DNA from: Bdellovibrionota bacterium
Lineage (GTDB): Bacteria; Bdellovibrionota; Bdellovibrionia; Bdellovibrionales; JAEYZS01
Assembly (NCBI GenBank): GCA_040386775.1
Contig: JAZKEU010000003.1
Span: 30,446-64,297 of the forward strand
Direction of reading: 5' to 3'
Length of the DNA stretch: 33,852 bases
Part shown: piece by piece, positions 8,009 to 15,958 of the stretch
How positions within the stretch are numbered: the stretch's first letter is position 1
How the letters are laid out: every line of letters starts with the position of its first letter
Notes under the pieces: model-generated
The model's input: only the letters and a program-made list of their open reading frames with translations
Database searches by the model: none
Told to the model about the DNA's origin: nothing
Made by a program: the position numbers and the translations under genes

Positions 8009-8935
8009 ATGATAGGATCTGCTTTGCCAATCTCAATTATATTACCTGTATACAATGGAGCTTTGTACTTAAAAGAATCCATTGATTCGATCCTTAATCA
8101 GGAATATGAAAATTTTGAACTCATTATAATTGATGATGGGTCCAAAGATAACTCTTGGGAGATCATTGAATCTTGCGCAAAAAACCCAAAGATTAAGGCG
8201 CATAAGCAAGCGAATCACGGCCTGGCTGCAACTCTGAATACTGGTATATCTCTGGCAAAATATGATTACATTGCAAGACAGGATCAAGATGATATTTCTT
8301 TGCCTGGCAGGCTTAAAGCTCAAATGTTGTTTTTATTAAATAATCCAACTGTAGATCTAGTAGGGACTTGGGCTCAAGTGATTGAGGAAGATAAGTTGGT
8401 AGATCGATATTTAAAGCACGAGATAGAAGACAAAAAAATAAAAACATTTTTGCTGTTCGATACACCTTTTGTTCACACGTCTGTTTTATTTAAAAAAAAG
8501 GTGGCGATGGATGTTGGGCTTTATGCGACAGATCTGAATGTTCAGCCTCCAGAAGATTATGAATTCTGGACAAGATTTGCTCTTAAGCATGAGTTGGCTA
8601 ATATTCCAGAAATATTGATCCATTACAGAGAAGTAAAAACAAGTATGTCTAGGCAAATCGGAAATACTTTCGCAAAGAATATGATTGCAGCGGGATCGAT
8701 ATATGCAGGCTTAATTACACAAGAAAAAGAGAGTCCTTCTGTTCTTACACAAATTTATCAAAAAGTACCGCTAACAAGCCGCATTTATCCTTTGGGTATT
8801 TTTTTGAAATACAAAAAGTTTTGGGAGAAGACCAATAAAGAAAATTTTGATTTTAGTTGTTCGGTTGCCAGGTACCACTTAAAGACTCTATTCAAAAATT
8901 ATATAAAACTTAAATTATTATCAAAGCAATCATAA
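8009..8935 (+). CDS. GT2-family glycosyltransferase
   Basis: A 308-residue GT-A transferase with ISIILPVYNGALYLKESIDS, FELIIIDDGSKDNSW, the metal site RQDQDDISLPGR (DQDD), and the acceptor motif PPEDYEFWTRF. The ATG at 8009 places the conserved first strand at residue 7, as expected. It belongs to the subgroup with 'ARQDQDDIS', common in LPS clusters for galactosyl or glucosyl addition. Its stop and the start of the acyltransferase gene share one base (TAATG at 8933-8937), so the two are translationally coupled. The acyltransferase may modify the residue this enzyme adds. A weak possible promoter (TTGATC 7956, TTTAAT 7977) lies upstream, with poor spacing. Confidence 0.88.
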   Translation: MIGSALPISIILPVYNGALYLKESIDSILNQEYENFELIIIDDGSKDNSWEIIESCAKNPKIKAHKQANHGLAATLNTGISLAKYDYIARQDQDDISLPGRLKAQMLFLLNNPTVDLVGTWAQVIEEDKLVDRYLKHEIEDKKIKTFLLFDTPFVHTSVLFKKKVAMDVGLYATDLNVQPPEDYEFWTRFALKHELANIPEILIHYREVKTSMSRQIGNTFAKNMIAAGSIYAGLITQEKESPSVLTQIYQKVPLTSRIYPLGIFLKYKKFWEKTNKENFDFSCSVARYHLKTLFKNYIKLKLLSKQS

Positions 8936-10005
8936 TGAACTCTATTAAAATTCCAAATTATGGCGATACTAATTTTATAACTGGCATGAGGGCGTGGGCA
9001 GCGTTAATTACAGTGTTGATTCACACTGGGGGCGCTGGCTTAAGAGGATTGGGACCAATTGGTAACTATGTCGCGGACTTGGGAAGAACGGGCGTCTATA
9101 CATTTTTTGTGATTTCAGGGTTTTGTGTCGCTCAATCATTTTTTCATTCCAAATCTTATAAAAATTATTTTTCAAAGAGATATCACAGAATTGCACCTTT
9201 ATACTTTTTTTGGTTAACGATTTGTGGAATTAGAATTTATGCATCCACAGGGCTAGAAAGTTTTGATTTTTTAGACATTTTTCTACGTTATAGTTTTTTA
9301 GGATTCTTTAATTATAAAATTCAAAGCAACGGGTGGATCGGCGTGGAATGGTCCTTGCCTATAGAAATGTTCTGGTATGTATTTGTTCCTCCGCTGATGT
9401 TACTTTGCAATACTGTCAAAAAAGCAGTGGTTTTAGTGTTATTCAGTCTACCAGTAATATTGGCTTTGAAGTCTACTTTGAATCACATATTAAAAGACAC
9501 GGGAGTGGATGTAGGCAACTTCTACCACTGGAGCCCGATACCATATTTTTTCTCATTTTCTCTGGGAATATTGGCTTTCAACATTCGACAGAGCTTATCT
9601 AAATTTTTTATTGATAAGAAATATATTATTAATTTAAATTTCTTTGCACTTGCTGTCTATATTCTACTGGCTAGCTATTCTATCAAAGTTCAAAGATACG
9701 AATTTTTTATTATTTCGATTTTTACATTTCTAGTATTATCTTTTGGGTCCCATACGAATATAATATTGAAAACTTTATTCATTCCAAAGCCCATTCAAGT
9801 CATAGGTGTTTTGAGTTACGGAATTTATTTATGTCATATTCAAGTTATGGGAATGTGGAATAATTTTTCTAGCTTGATCCCTAATCCTACAGTTAAATTT
9901 TTAATTGTAGCGGCGGGATCAATTTTTGTCTCATTTCTAACTTATAAGGTTATTGAGCAAGAAAAATATAAATCAATTTTCAAGATCAAGACCTTGAATA
10001 ACTAA
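8935..10005 (+). CDS. Acyltransferase 3 family membrane O-acyltransferase
   Basis: A 356-residue integral membrane protein of the OafA/WecH/Oac family (Acyl_transf_3), which O-acetylates sugars of LPS or capsule. The N-terminus reads FITGMRAWAALITVLIH, with the conserved Arg and the family His. It continues with TFFVISGFCVAQSF, FSKRYHRIAPLYFFWL (RxxRIxPxY-like) and GVEWSLPIEMFWYVFVP, all characteristic. About ten hydrophobic segments follow to the end. It starts by one-base overlap with the preceding GT2 gene. Its last 33 bases overlap the 3' end of the convergent GT10 gene, so the coding ends share sequence on opposite strands. The acyl group is probably acetyl, by family. Confidence 0.88.
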   Translation: MNSIKIPNYGDTNFITGMRAWAALITVLIHTGGAGLRGLGPIGNYVADLGRTGVYTFFVISGFCVAQSFFHSKSYKNYFSKRYHRIAPLYFFWLTICGIRIYASTGLESFDFLDIFLRYSFLGFFNYKIQSNGWIGVEWSLPIEMFWYVFVPPLMLLCNTVKKAVVLVLFSLPVILALKSTLNHILKDTGVDVGNFYHWSPIPYFFSFSLGILAFNIRQSLSKFFIDKKYIINLNFFALAVYILLASYSIKVQRYEFFIISIFTFLVLSFGSHTNIILKTLFIPKPIQVIGVLSYGIYLCHIQVMGMWNNFSSLIPNPTVKFLIVAAGSIFVSFLTYKVIEQEKYKSIFKIKTLNN

Positions 10006-11016
10006 CCGAGCAAACTCTTCAGGCAGAAATTTTTTAAAGGCATCACTTTTTAAATACTCTTTACCTGCTTCAATATATTTATTCCATTCGGATTCATTCA
10101 TGTTGATTAGCGCTTGAATGAGTTCTGGAGTAGAAGAATATTTTCTGCGATCCACGTATGTTTGCGGAGGAATTACCTTTTCTATATTTGGATCACCCCA
10201 ATATATAGGAACACAGCCAGCTCTTAGGCAATCAAATATTTTTTCTGTGATATAGCCGGGCTCGCCCAATAGATTTTCATAACAAAGTCCAAAACGGTAA
10301 TCAGGATATATATCAAACTTGGAGTCGACGACCCCTTTCCATTGTGGATAGCCTTCCCAGCCTGGGCCATAGTGGTCAAAGCTTTCAGGGAGGTTGTCTC
10401 TCATATACTCGATTACAGTCTTTCTTTCAGAGTAAAGTTCTCGAGGTTGATTTGAAGTTTTATTTCCTGAAAAATTAACTAGTAATTTTCTATCGTTAAA
10501 AGATTTACCAGGAGATAAAGGAGAAATTTTGTAAGGTTGCGGCCAACGCACTTGTTTGTAGATAGAATTTTTTTTCAAAAATCGATCATTCCAAGTGAAA
10601 ACTCTTGGGAATAGTTTATGCAAGTCTTCTCGGTCATTTTCAGGTACCACTACAGAAGGTTCCCATATCATCAGGGCTAGTTTTTCCTGAAACCCATCAC
10701 GTAGTATTTTTTTATACAACTTTGGAATTATAGTAGAATTTTTCACCATGGCCTTAATGCGCTGAAGATTTAATCTGAAGCGGTGAGATGGTGAGCGCAA
10801 TTCATCAGGCATGTTCATAAAAACAATTCTATGTGCGCTTTTTAAATCAAAATTAGCTTTGTAAGTTGTTGTGGCTACATACCCTTTCTCATGGAGGCGG
10901 GCACGCAAATAGTACCAAGGAGCATACAGCTCATTCTCTTTATCTTTAATTTCCTCATCGCTTCCAAACATACCACTATGCAAAGGCGATGGAGGGTGAA
11001 AAAGAATAGTTTTCAT
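9973..11016 (-). CDS. GT10-family fucosyltransferase-like enzyme
   Basis: A 347-residue GT-B transferase. The GT10 signature is plain at residues 243-277: FGLCYENLLGEPGYITEK followed by IFDCLRAGCVPIYWGDPNIE, matching the family pattern of alpha-1,3/1,4-fucosyltransferases that use GDP-fucose. Upstream, LVNFSGNKTSNQPRELY and YPDYRFGLCYEN also match the donor half. It is the last gene of the minus-strand operon beginning at 15764, 15 bases after the SDR gene. In this locus the GDP-deoxysugar pathway appears to end in colitose (3-deoxyfucose), so the natural donor could be GDP-colitose instead of GDP-fucose; that is inference. Its 3' end overlaps the convergent acyltransferase gene by 33 bases. 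Confidence 0.88.
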   Translation of the reverse strand: MKTILFHPPSPLHSGMFGSDEEIKDKENELYAPWYYLRARLHEKGYVATTTYKANFDLKSAHRIVFMNMPDELRSPSHRFRLNLQRIKAMVKNSTIIPKLYKKILRDGFQEKLALMIWEPSVVVPENDREDLHKLFPRVFTWNDRFLKKNSIYKQVRWPQPYKISPLSPGKSFNDRKLLVNFSGNKTSNQPRELYSERKTVIEYMRDNLPESFDHYGPGWEGYPQWKGVVDSKFDIYPDYRFGLCYENLLGEPGYITEKIFDCLRAGCVPIYWGDPNIEKVIPPQTYVDRRKYSSTPELIQALINMNESEWNKYIEAGKEYLKSDAFKKFLPEEFARLVIQGLDLEN

Positions 11017-11031
11017 GAAGTGTAATCTACC

Positions 11032-11982
11032 TTAGCTCAGAGGATTTCCGGTAAGTCCTCTAAAGATGTTGATTGTATCCTTTATGCTGTAATTTAGAGG
11101 ATATTTATATTCGAAGTTTGTTTTTTTAAATTTATCACCGTTCACTTCGTAAGATAGCTCATTCATAATCTTCGATTTTGTAAATTCAATTTTAAGATCT
11201 GGTATCTCTAGCTGGATCATTTGTACAATGTCATCGACAGTGTGATTTCCATTAACAATGTTATAAGTTTGGTTTTCAAATAATTTCTTCTCTACAATAT
11301 GGGTGAAAGCTCGAACACAATCGTTCAATGATAAGTAGGGTCTTTTTTGATGAAGAGCTGTTTCCCAAACATTAATAGGCTTTTTAACAACGGCGTTCCA
11401 GCAGAAGCTGTTTACTGCTGTATGGAATCTCATTCCAGCAGATGTGCCCGAAATAGTTCCAAGACGACAAATCGAATATTTTAAATTTTGTTCTCTACCT
11501 AATTGCTTAATAAAATCTTCTTCTTTAAGTTTAATTCTCGAATAAGGGCTTTGAGCATTGAGATCTTCGCCACCAGCAGTTTCATCGATTTGACTCTTTT
11601 TAGTGGAGTACACACTGCACGTTGAAGGAAAAATCATTGGTACAGAAGCCTTAGCGCAAAATTTCGCTACGTTAGATGACATTGAAAAGTTAAGGTCTTC
11701 GTACAAACTAGGATTCTCAGCGCTTTTAGAGGGTTCAGTGAGTGCTGCTAGATGTATTAGAGCATCTGCTTTATCAATGTACGAAGAAATATCATCTTTA
11801 GCCACATCTAACTCTACAAATTTGTAAGTGGCCTTTTTTGATTCCAGATTAAAAAGCGATGAGTAGCGTTGTGTAGCTAGGTTATCAATCATGATAATTT
11901 CAGGATTTGAAATACTATTTGGAATCTCTCTTACAAGTTGCGAGCCAATATGTCCTAAAGCGCCTGTAACTATAATTTTCAT
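11032..11982 (-). CDS. NAD(P)-dependent extended SDR sugar epimerase/reductase
   Basis: A 316-residue extended short-chain dehydrogenase. The Rossmann motif is IVTGALGHIGSQL at the N-terminus, with Asp in MIDNLATQRYSS; the catalytic set is Ser/Thr in FPSTCSVYST and YSRIK (YxxxK). The C-terminal substrate domain has YLSLNDCVRAF. This is the fold of nucleotide-sugar 4-epimerases, 4,6-dehydratases and 4-ketoreductases. In the operon it follows the aminotransferase by an ATGA overlap, so a 4-ketoreductase or C4 epimerase step on the sugar made by the neighbouring RmlC-like and C-methyltransferase genes is a reasonable guess. It is not GalE, Gmd or RmlB by motif. Nucleotide preference is unknown. 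Confidence 0.8.
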   Translation of the reverse strand: MKIIVTGALGHIGSQLVREIPNSISNPEIIMIDNLATQRYSSLFNLESKKATYKFVELDVAKDDISSYIDKADALIHLAALTEPSKSAENPSLYEDLNFSMSSNVAKFCAKASVPMIFPSTCSVYSTKKSQIDETAGGEDLNAQSPYSRIKLKEEDFIKQLGREQNLKYSICRLGTISGTSAGMRFHTAVNSFCWNAVVKKPINVWETALHQKRPYLSLNDCVRAFTHIVEKKLFENQTYNIVNGNHTVDDIVQMIQLEIPDLKIEFTKSKIMNELSYEVNGDKFKKTNFEYKYPLNYSIKDTINIFRGLTGNPLS

Positions 11983-13100
11983 AATTTTTTATCTACCAAT
12001 TTTTTTATACCGTCACACACGTAATCAATTTGATCATCAGTCAAATTAAATGCACCTGGCAGGTTTATTCCGCGAGATGATATGTCGTATGCAATCTTGT
12101 TTTTAGTTTCATATGCACTTTGTTGATCGTAAGCAGGAAGAGACGAAAGAGGATAAAAAAATGGTCGCGCTGGTATTTTAATAGCATTGAGTTTCTCTAG
12201 TGCAATCTCTTTACTGATGTCATGACTCTTTCCAAATACTAGGCCAGTAATCCATGCGCCGTTTATGCCACCTTCGGGTTCCGGGTTAAATGTGATGTCT
12301 GGAATGTCTTTGAGTTTATTCTTATAAGATTCTAAGTGGTGACGCTTCATTTTTAGCAATTCATCAATTCGTTTAAATTGAGCATAACCGAGTGCTGCTT
12401 GAATGTTGAAAGGCATGTACTTATATGTGATTTCATAATTGTAGTAAGGTTTTCCGCTTGGTTTTCTTCCGTGATCACGCAAGAACATGCATCTTTCATA
12501 TAATTTATCATCATCCAGCAGGAGCATGCCGCCTTCGCCAGTACAAATAGTTTTAGTGCGATGAAAGCTAAACACAGACGCTTTACCAAATTTTCCAGCT
12601 TTAACACCTTTATAAGTTGAGCCTAAAGCCTCAGCTGCGTCTTCAATCAGAACGAGTCCTTTTTCATCAGCAAGCCTTTGTAATTCATCAAAATTAGGCA
12701 TATTTCCAAATAGATCAACTGCGATGATCGCCTTTGTTTTAGGTGTGATGCGCTCACGAATTGAGTTAACATCAATACACCAAGTTACCGGGTCAATATC
12801 TGAAAAAATAGTTTTAGCGCGAAGATAAGATATACCAGCAGTGCTTCCAACCCACGTGCAGTCAGGTACGATTACTTCATCATTATCACTAACACCAAGT
12901 GCCGTGAGCAAGAGGTGTAGCGCCGTTGTGCAGTTTGGAGTCATGATGCCGTATTTACGGTTGTGATAAGCTGCAAACTCTTTTTGAAAAATTTCGCAAT
13001 AGTGATATGCATTTTCATACCAGCCATTTTTCAATGCATCCATAACATAAGAAACTTCAACTTCAGTAACGGAAGGGCCGGCAGCAAATATCTGTTTCAT
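11979..13100 (-). CDS. DegT/DnrJ/EryC1-family sugar aminotransferase
   Basis: A PLP enzyme that transfers an amino group to a keto-sugar nucleotide. The PLP lysine is in FSFHRTKTICTGEGGM (Lys183 counted from the chosen start); supporting motifs are TPNCTTALHL, VIVPDCTWVGS and LIEDAAEALGS. The frame is open to 13145, and an ATG at 13121 overlaps the upstream stop, but the ATG at 13100 has a good GAGGA seven bases upstream and gives the normal N-terminus MKQIFAAGPSVTE (373 residues). The pattern is closest to perosamine-synthase-like and other C4 aminotransferases, yet the operon context (RmlC-like epimerase, C-methyltransferase) also fits a dTDP sugar. I therefore leave the substrate open. Confidence 0.85.
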   Translation of the reverse strand: MKQIFAAGPSVTEVEVSYVMDALKNGWYENAYHYCEIFQKEFAAYHNRKYGIMTPNCTTALHLLLTALGVSDNDEVIVPDCTWVGSTAGISYLRAKTIFSDIDPVTWCIDVNSIRERITPKTKAIIAVDLFGNMPNFDELQRLADEKGLVLIEDAAEALGSTYKGVKAGKFGKASVFSFHRTKTICTGEGGMLLLDDDKLYERCMFLRDHGRKPSGKPYYNYEITYKYMPFNIQAALGYAQFKRIDELLKMKRHHLESYKNKLKDIPDITFNPEPEGGINGAWITGLVFGKSHDISKEIALEKLNAIKIPARPFFYPLSSLPAYDQQSAYETKNKIAYDISSRGINLPGAFNLTDDQIDYVCDGIKKLVDKKL

Positions 13101-13117
13101 AACTATATCCTCGTTTT

Positions 13118-13579
13118 TCATGAGATTGGCGGACCACGTAGCCAATCAAACTTAATATCAGGCGAATCGTAAGGAATTCGAATTTCATCAGCGGGGTCAT
13201 ATGTATGAGACATCATATAAAATAGATTTACGGGTCCTTGAACCACTTTGCACCCGTGTGCAATTCCCGGAGGTACTTTCAAGATCTGCGGCCTTTGATT
13301 TTCGCCCACAACTAAGTCCATAGTTTGCTTGTAAGTTTTTGAATCTTTTCTCAAATCGCAAAGACCAATTCTCAAAACTCCAGTAGCAACATACCAGTAG
13401 TCTGTCTGCACATTATGATAGTGCCAAGCCTTGATCACTCCATTGTACATGTAAGAATGGCTCCATTGTCCAAAGCCGACATCTTTGAAAAAAGAATCTG
13501 TTGTTCTGATAAGCTCTCTAAAAAAGCCGCGCTCATCACCGTGAGTTACTAATTCTTTAAACTCTATTCCATCTATCAT
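13118..13579 (-). CDS. RmlC-like 4-keto-6-deoxysugar 3,5-epimerase family cupin
   Basis: A 153-residue cupin of the dTDP-4-dehydrorhamnose 3,5-epimerase family. Visible motifs are DERGFFREL at the N-terminus, VIKAWHYHNVQTDYW (position of the catalytic His in RmlC's RGLHFQ segment), GVLRIGLCDLRKDS and PPGIAHGCKVVQGP. It is about 30 residues shorter than standard RmlC and has WHYH in place of LHFQ. It may therefore epimerise one centre only or act on an unusual substrate, such as a C-methylated or GDP-linked keto sugar. It is coupled by ATGA to the upstream methyltransferase gene and lies just before the aminotransferase. Confidence 0.82.
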   Translation of the reverse strand: MIDGIEFKELVTHGDERGFFRELIRTTDSFFKDVGFGQWSHSYMYNGVIKAWHYHNVQTDYWYVATGVLRIGLCDLRKDSKTYKQTMDLVVGENQRPQILKVPPGIAHGCKVVQGPVNLFYMMSHTYDPADEIRIPYDSPDIKFDWLRGPPIS

Positions 13580-14361
13580 TTGTTCTCCGGTTTTTTACAA
13601 AAAAGAATATTTACAGAATTTTTTAAACGCTGATCTTCTGGAAAGTTATCCATTGGCATATCTTGTTCTTTACCAAAAATTGTAGGGTGATAAGTGGATT
13701 GAAAAGAGAAGTTGTACCCAATATCTTTGAAGAAAGACTTGAAGTTATTAAGATTAAAAAACCAAACAGGAATTTTTGATTCGTAATAGTTCTGAGTAGT
13801 TACGAAATCCTCAAAGCTTCCGCCTAAAAAATCTGTAAACAAGAAAAATTTTGGAGAAAATCCATTGAGCTTTGAAATGAGCTCTTTCCATTTTTCTACG
13901 TAATGAATACTCGATCCAAAGTGTATGACGTCGTAATTTGTATTTACATTAATTTCTGAAATTGATTTTACAAATTTTAAATTCTTATTATTTTTGAACA
14001 CATCAGCGCCAGCCTTACAAACTTCTTCTGTATCTAAAATAGTATAATCAATGTTTGCCGAATCAGTTAGGCATTGTGAGAGAACAGCATATGTAAACCC
14101 TATGCCTCCTCCAAAATCTAAGATTCTGATGGGCCTAGATAGCTGAGCCTGTAGCGTTGCTACTAAAACAGGGAGATGGTTGTCGCGATGTCTTTTAAGA
14201 ATAATGTCTTTTTCTAAAGATGAATTATCTAATAAAAATTTTTTTAATTGATCAACGTATCTTTGAGAAGCAGAAGTTGCTTCATAACCTTTTCCGGCTC
14301 CAGGACACTCTGAGAAACTTTTATAAGTGCCCTCCCAAATATACTTGTTATTTAAGTCCAC
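13576..14361 (-). CDS. TIGR04325-type putative methyltransferase
   Basis: A 261-residue protein of the 'LIC12133' methyltransferase family often seen in LPS loci. The N-terminus has IWEGTYKSFSEC and GKGYEA, the family W-x-G-x-Y...GY region. The SAM-binding core is ILDFGGGIGFTYAVLS, and the second acidic residue is in YTILDTEEVCKAG. Later, VIHFGSSIHYV and PKFFLFTDFLGG match the family. The frame extends to a GTG at 14397, but the GTG at 14361 shares one base with the upstream stop (TAGTG) and has AAAGG seven bases before it, so I take that as the start. The modified group is unknown. Confidence 0.8.
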   Translation of the reverse strand: MDLNNKYIWEGTYKSFSECPGAGKGYEATSASQRYVDQLKKFLLDNSSLEKDIILKRHRDNHLPVLVATLQAQLSRPIRILDFGGGIGFTYAVLSQCLTDSANIDYTILDTEEVCKAGADVFKNNKNLKFVKSISEINVNTNYDVIHFGSSIHYVEKWKELISKLNGFSPKFFLFTDFLGGSFEDFVTTQNYYESKIPVWFFNLNNFKSFFKDIGYNFSFQSTYHPTIFGKEQDMPMDNFPEDQRLKNSVNILFCKKPENK

Positions 14362-15764
14362 TATATAACCTTTACCTCTGGAACATAAACAATCCACTTG
14401 CCGCCTTTGCTAACAAAGTCTTGTTCTTTTTCCATTATTTCTTTGGCATGATTCCAACCGAACAGCAAAGCGTAATCTGGATATTGAGATTTAAATTGAT
14501 CAGGAGATTTCACAGGGATATGGACTCCCGGACTAAACTTGTTCTGCTTTAGTGGTGTTGTGTCGCTAATAAACTCAACTAAGTCCGGAGTGATATTGCA
14601 ATAGTTAGTTACAGTAGTGCTTTTTGAAGTAGCTGCGTAACCTACAACACGTTTTCCATCCAGTTTAAGTTTTTTAAGAAGAGAGAAAAGTTTCTCTTTT
14701 GAGTTTTCAACATTCTTAGAAAACTTAATATATGTCTCTAGATTTTCAAGACCAATATTTTTTTCAAACTCAATTTGTTTTTTCACAGCTTGAGAAACTT
14801 TTTGGGCTCCCGCATGAGCGATAAAATATCTCATCGAGCCACCATGAGTCTCGATGTGCTCCACATCAACAAGTTCTAGCCCATTACGCTGAGCTAGGTT
14901 TGAAACTGAAAGTGCAGAAAAGAAGAATACGTGTTCATCATAAATTTGATCGTACGAAGTTTTTTGAATAATATCTCCTAAGTACGGATCTTCATAGACA
15001 AAGTAGCCTTTAGGCGATAATAATTTTTTAACACCTTGGTAGATGGAATTAATATTAGGAATGTGACAAATCACATTAGCAGAAAATATTAAATCAGCGG
15101 TACCGTTCTTAGATACAATTTGAGCTGCCAATTCTTTATCGAAAAACTCCGTTGTTGTATTGATGCCTTTTTCCATTGCGCATTTTGCAACATTGGCAGA
15201 AGGTTCTACTCCAAGATGGCGAATATTTTTATTTTTAAAATTTTGAAGAAAAATTCCGTCATTACTACCAATTTCTAAAACAAACGGATCTTCTTTTGGT
15301 AAAACTTTGTCTGATAATTTGTCTGCTACAGTTGCAAAGTGTTGTTCCATGTATTTTGAAGTTGAAGAGAAGAAAGCGTAATTTTCGTGAAACATCATTT
15401 TTGCATCAGGCTGACTGATCAATTGTGCCATTTTACATTCATTGCAAAAGCCAACACTCAATTCAAAAAAATATTCTTTTGAGAACTGATCTGGTGATAA
15501 AAATCCATTTGCGATGGGTTGATTGCCAAAAGATATAAATGATTCTAATTTTTTTTCGCATACTCTGCATGAAGTCGTATGTGGTTTGTTCTTTTTAAAA
15601 AAATCTATGATTTTATAACGATAAGATCTAAGAGCTATAAATGCTCCAGCGACTATAGCTACAACAGATTGGATAATTAGATTTCCGCTGCCAGGATCTA
15701 AGTAAGCCATTGCAGAATCGTGAACTAAAAAGAATAACGCACATAAGATAAAAAATGATTTCAT
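14361..15764 (-). CDS. Sugar C-methyltransferase with N-terminal signal/YLDPGSG membrane module
   Basis: A 467-residue fusion. Residues 1-20 form a signal-peptide-like segment ending AMA, directly followed by YLDPGSG (21-27) and a hydrophobic helix to about residue 47 with Arg/Lys-rich cytoplasmic edge (RSYRYK). Then comes a standard sugar C-methyltransferase: zinc-binding CRVC (66, 69) and CNEC (107, 110), SAM motif EIGSNDG (from 164), the catalytic YDEHVFFF, the HGGSMR motif, and the C-terminal domain with GYAATSKSTT and FGWNH. Known relatives (TylC3, NovU, TcaB9 type) methylate C3 of dTDP-4-keto sugars and are soluble. ATG 15764 is chosen for AAAGGGG just upstream; an ATG at 15785 lacks it. 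First gene of the six-gene operon. Confidence 0.88.
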   Translation of the reverse strand: MKSFFILCALFFLVHDSAMAYLDPGSGNLIIQSVVAIVAGAFIALRSYRYKIIDFFKKNKPHTTSCRVCEKKLESFISFGNQPIANGFLSPDQFSKEYFFELSVGFCNECKMAQLISQPDAKMMFHENYAFFSSTSKYMEQHFATVADKLSDKVLPKEDPFVLEIGSNDGIFLQNFKNKNIRHLGVEPSANVAKCAMEKGINTTTEFFDKELAAQIVSKNGTADLIFSANVICHIPNINSIYQGVKKLLSPKGYFVYEDPYLGDIIQKTSYDQIYDEHVFFFSALSVSNLAQRNGLELVDVEHIETHGGSMRYFIAHAGAQKVSQAVKKQIEFEKNIGLENLETYIKFSKNVENSKEKLFSLLKKLKLDGKRVVGYAATSKSTTVTNYCNITPDLVEFISDTTPLKQNKFSPGVHIPVKSPDQFKSQYPDYALLFGWNHAKEIMEKEQDFVSKGGKWIVYVPEVKVI

Positions 15765-15801
15765 GATGCCCCTTTGCCAATGCAAATTATCAACTTACTA
15801 C

Positions 15802-15830
15802 ACTACAAATCAAGAGGTAATTTCTCTCAA
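15802..15830 (-). promoter_or_regulatory. Candidate sigma-70-type promoter for the C-methyltransferase operon
   Basis: On the minus strand TTGAGA (15830-15825) is followed after 17 bases by TGTAGT (15807-15802): five and four matches to consensus, with ideal spacing and a leader of about 30 bases to ATG 15764. A second option farther up is TTTAGT (15948-15943), 17 bases, TATAAT (15925-15920), which would overlap the divergent promoter. Confidence 0.35.
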
Positions 15831-15902
15831 TAAGAGGGTAAATACTCAATGTAATACCTCAAATCTTCTTTCGATGACAGAATGCGACAGAGGGCAATCC
15901 AA

Positions 15903-15931
15903 TTGACAGGCTTTAGAGCATTATATTTATT
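15903..15931 (+). promoter_or_regulatory. Candidate sigma-70-type promoter for the lone methyltransferase gene
   Basis: A perfect TTGACA (15903-15908), a 17-base spacer and TTTATT (15926-15931). The predicted start near 15938 leaves a short leader that still contains the AAGGGAG ribosome site before ATG 15959. Confidence 0.45.
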
Positions 15932-15958
15932 GGGTGGTCACAACTAAAGGGAGTTCTC

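Noticed and set aside
11979-13100. Calling this aminotransferase GDP-perosamine synthase (per)
   Set aside because: Motifs are compatible, but the operon partners (RmlC-like epimerase, C-methyltransferase) point elsewhere, so the substrate was left open.
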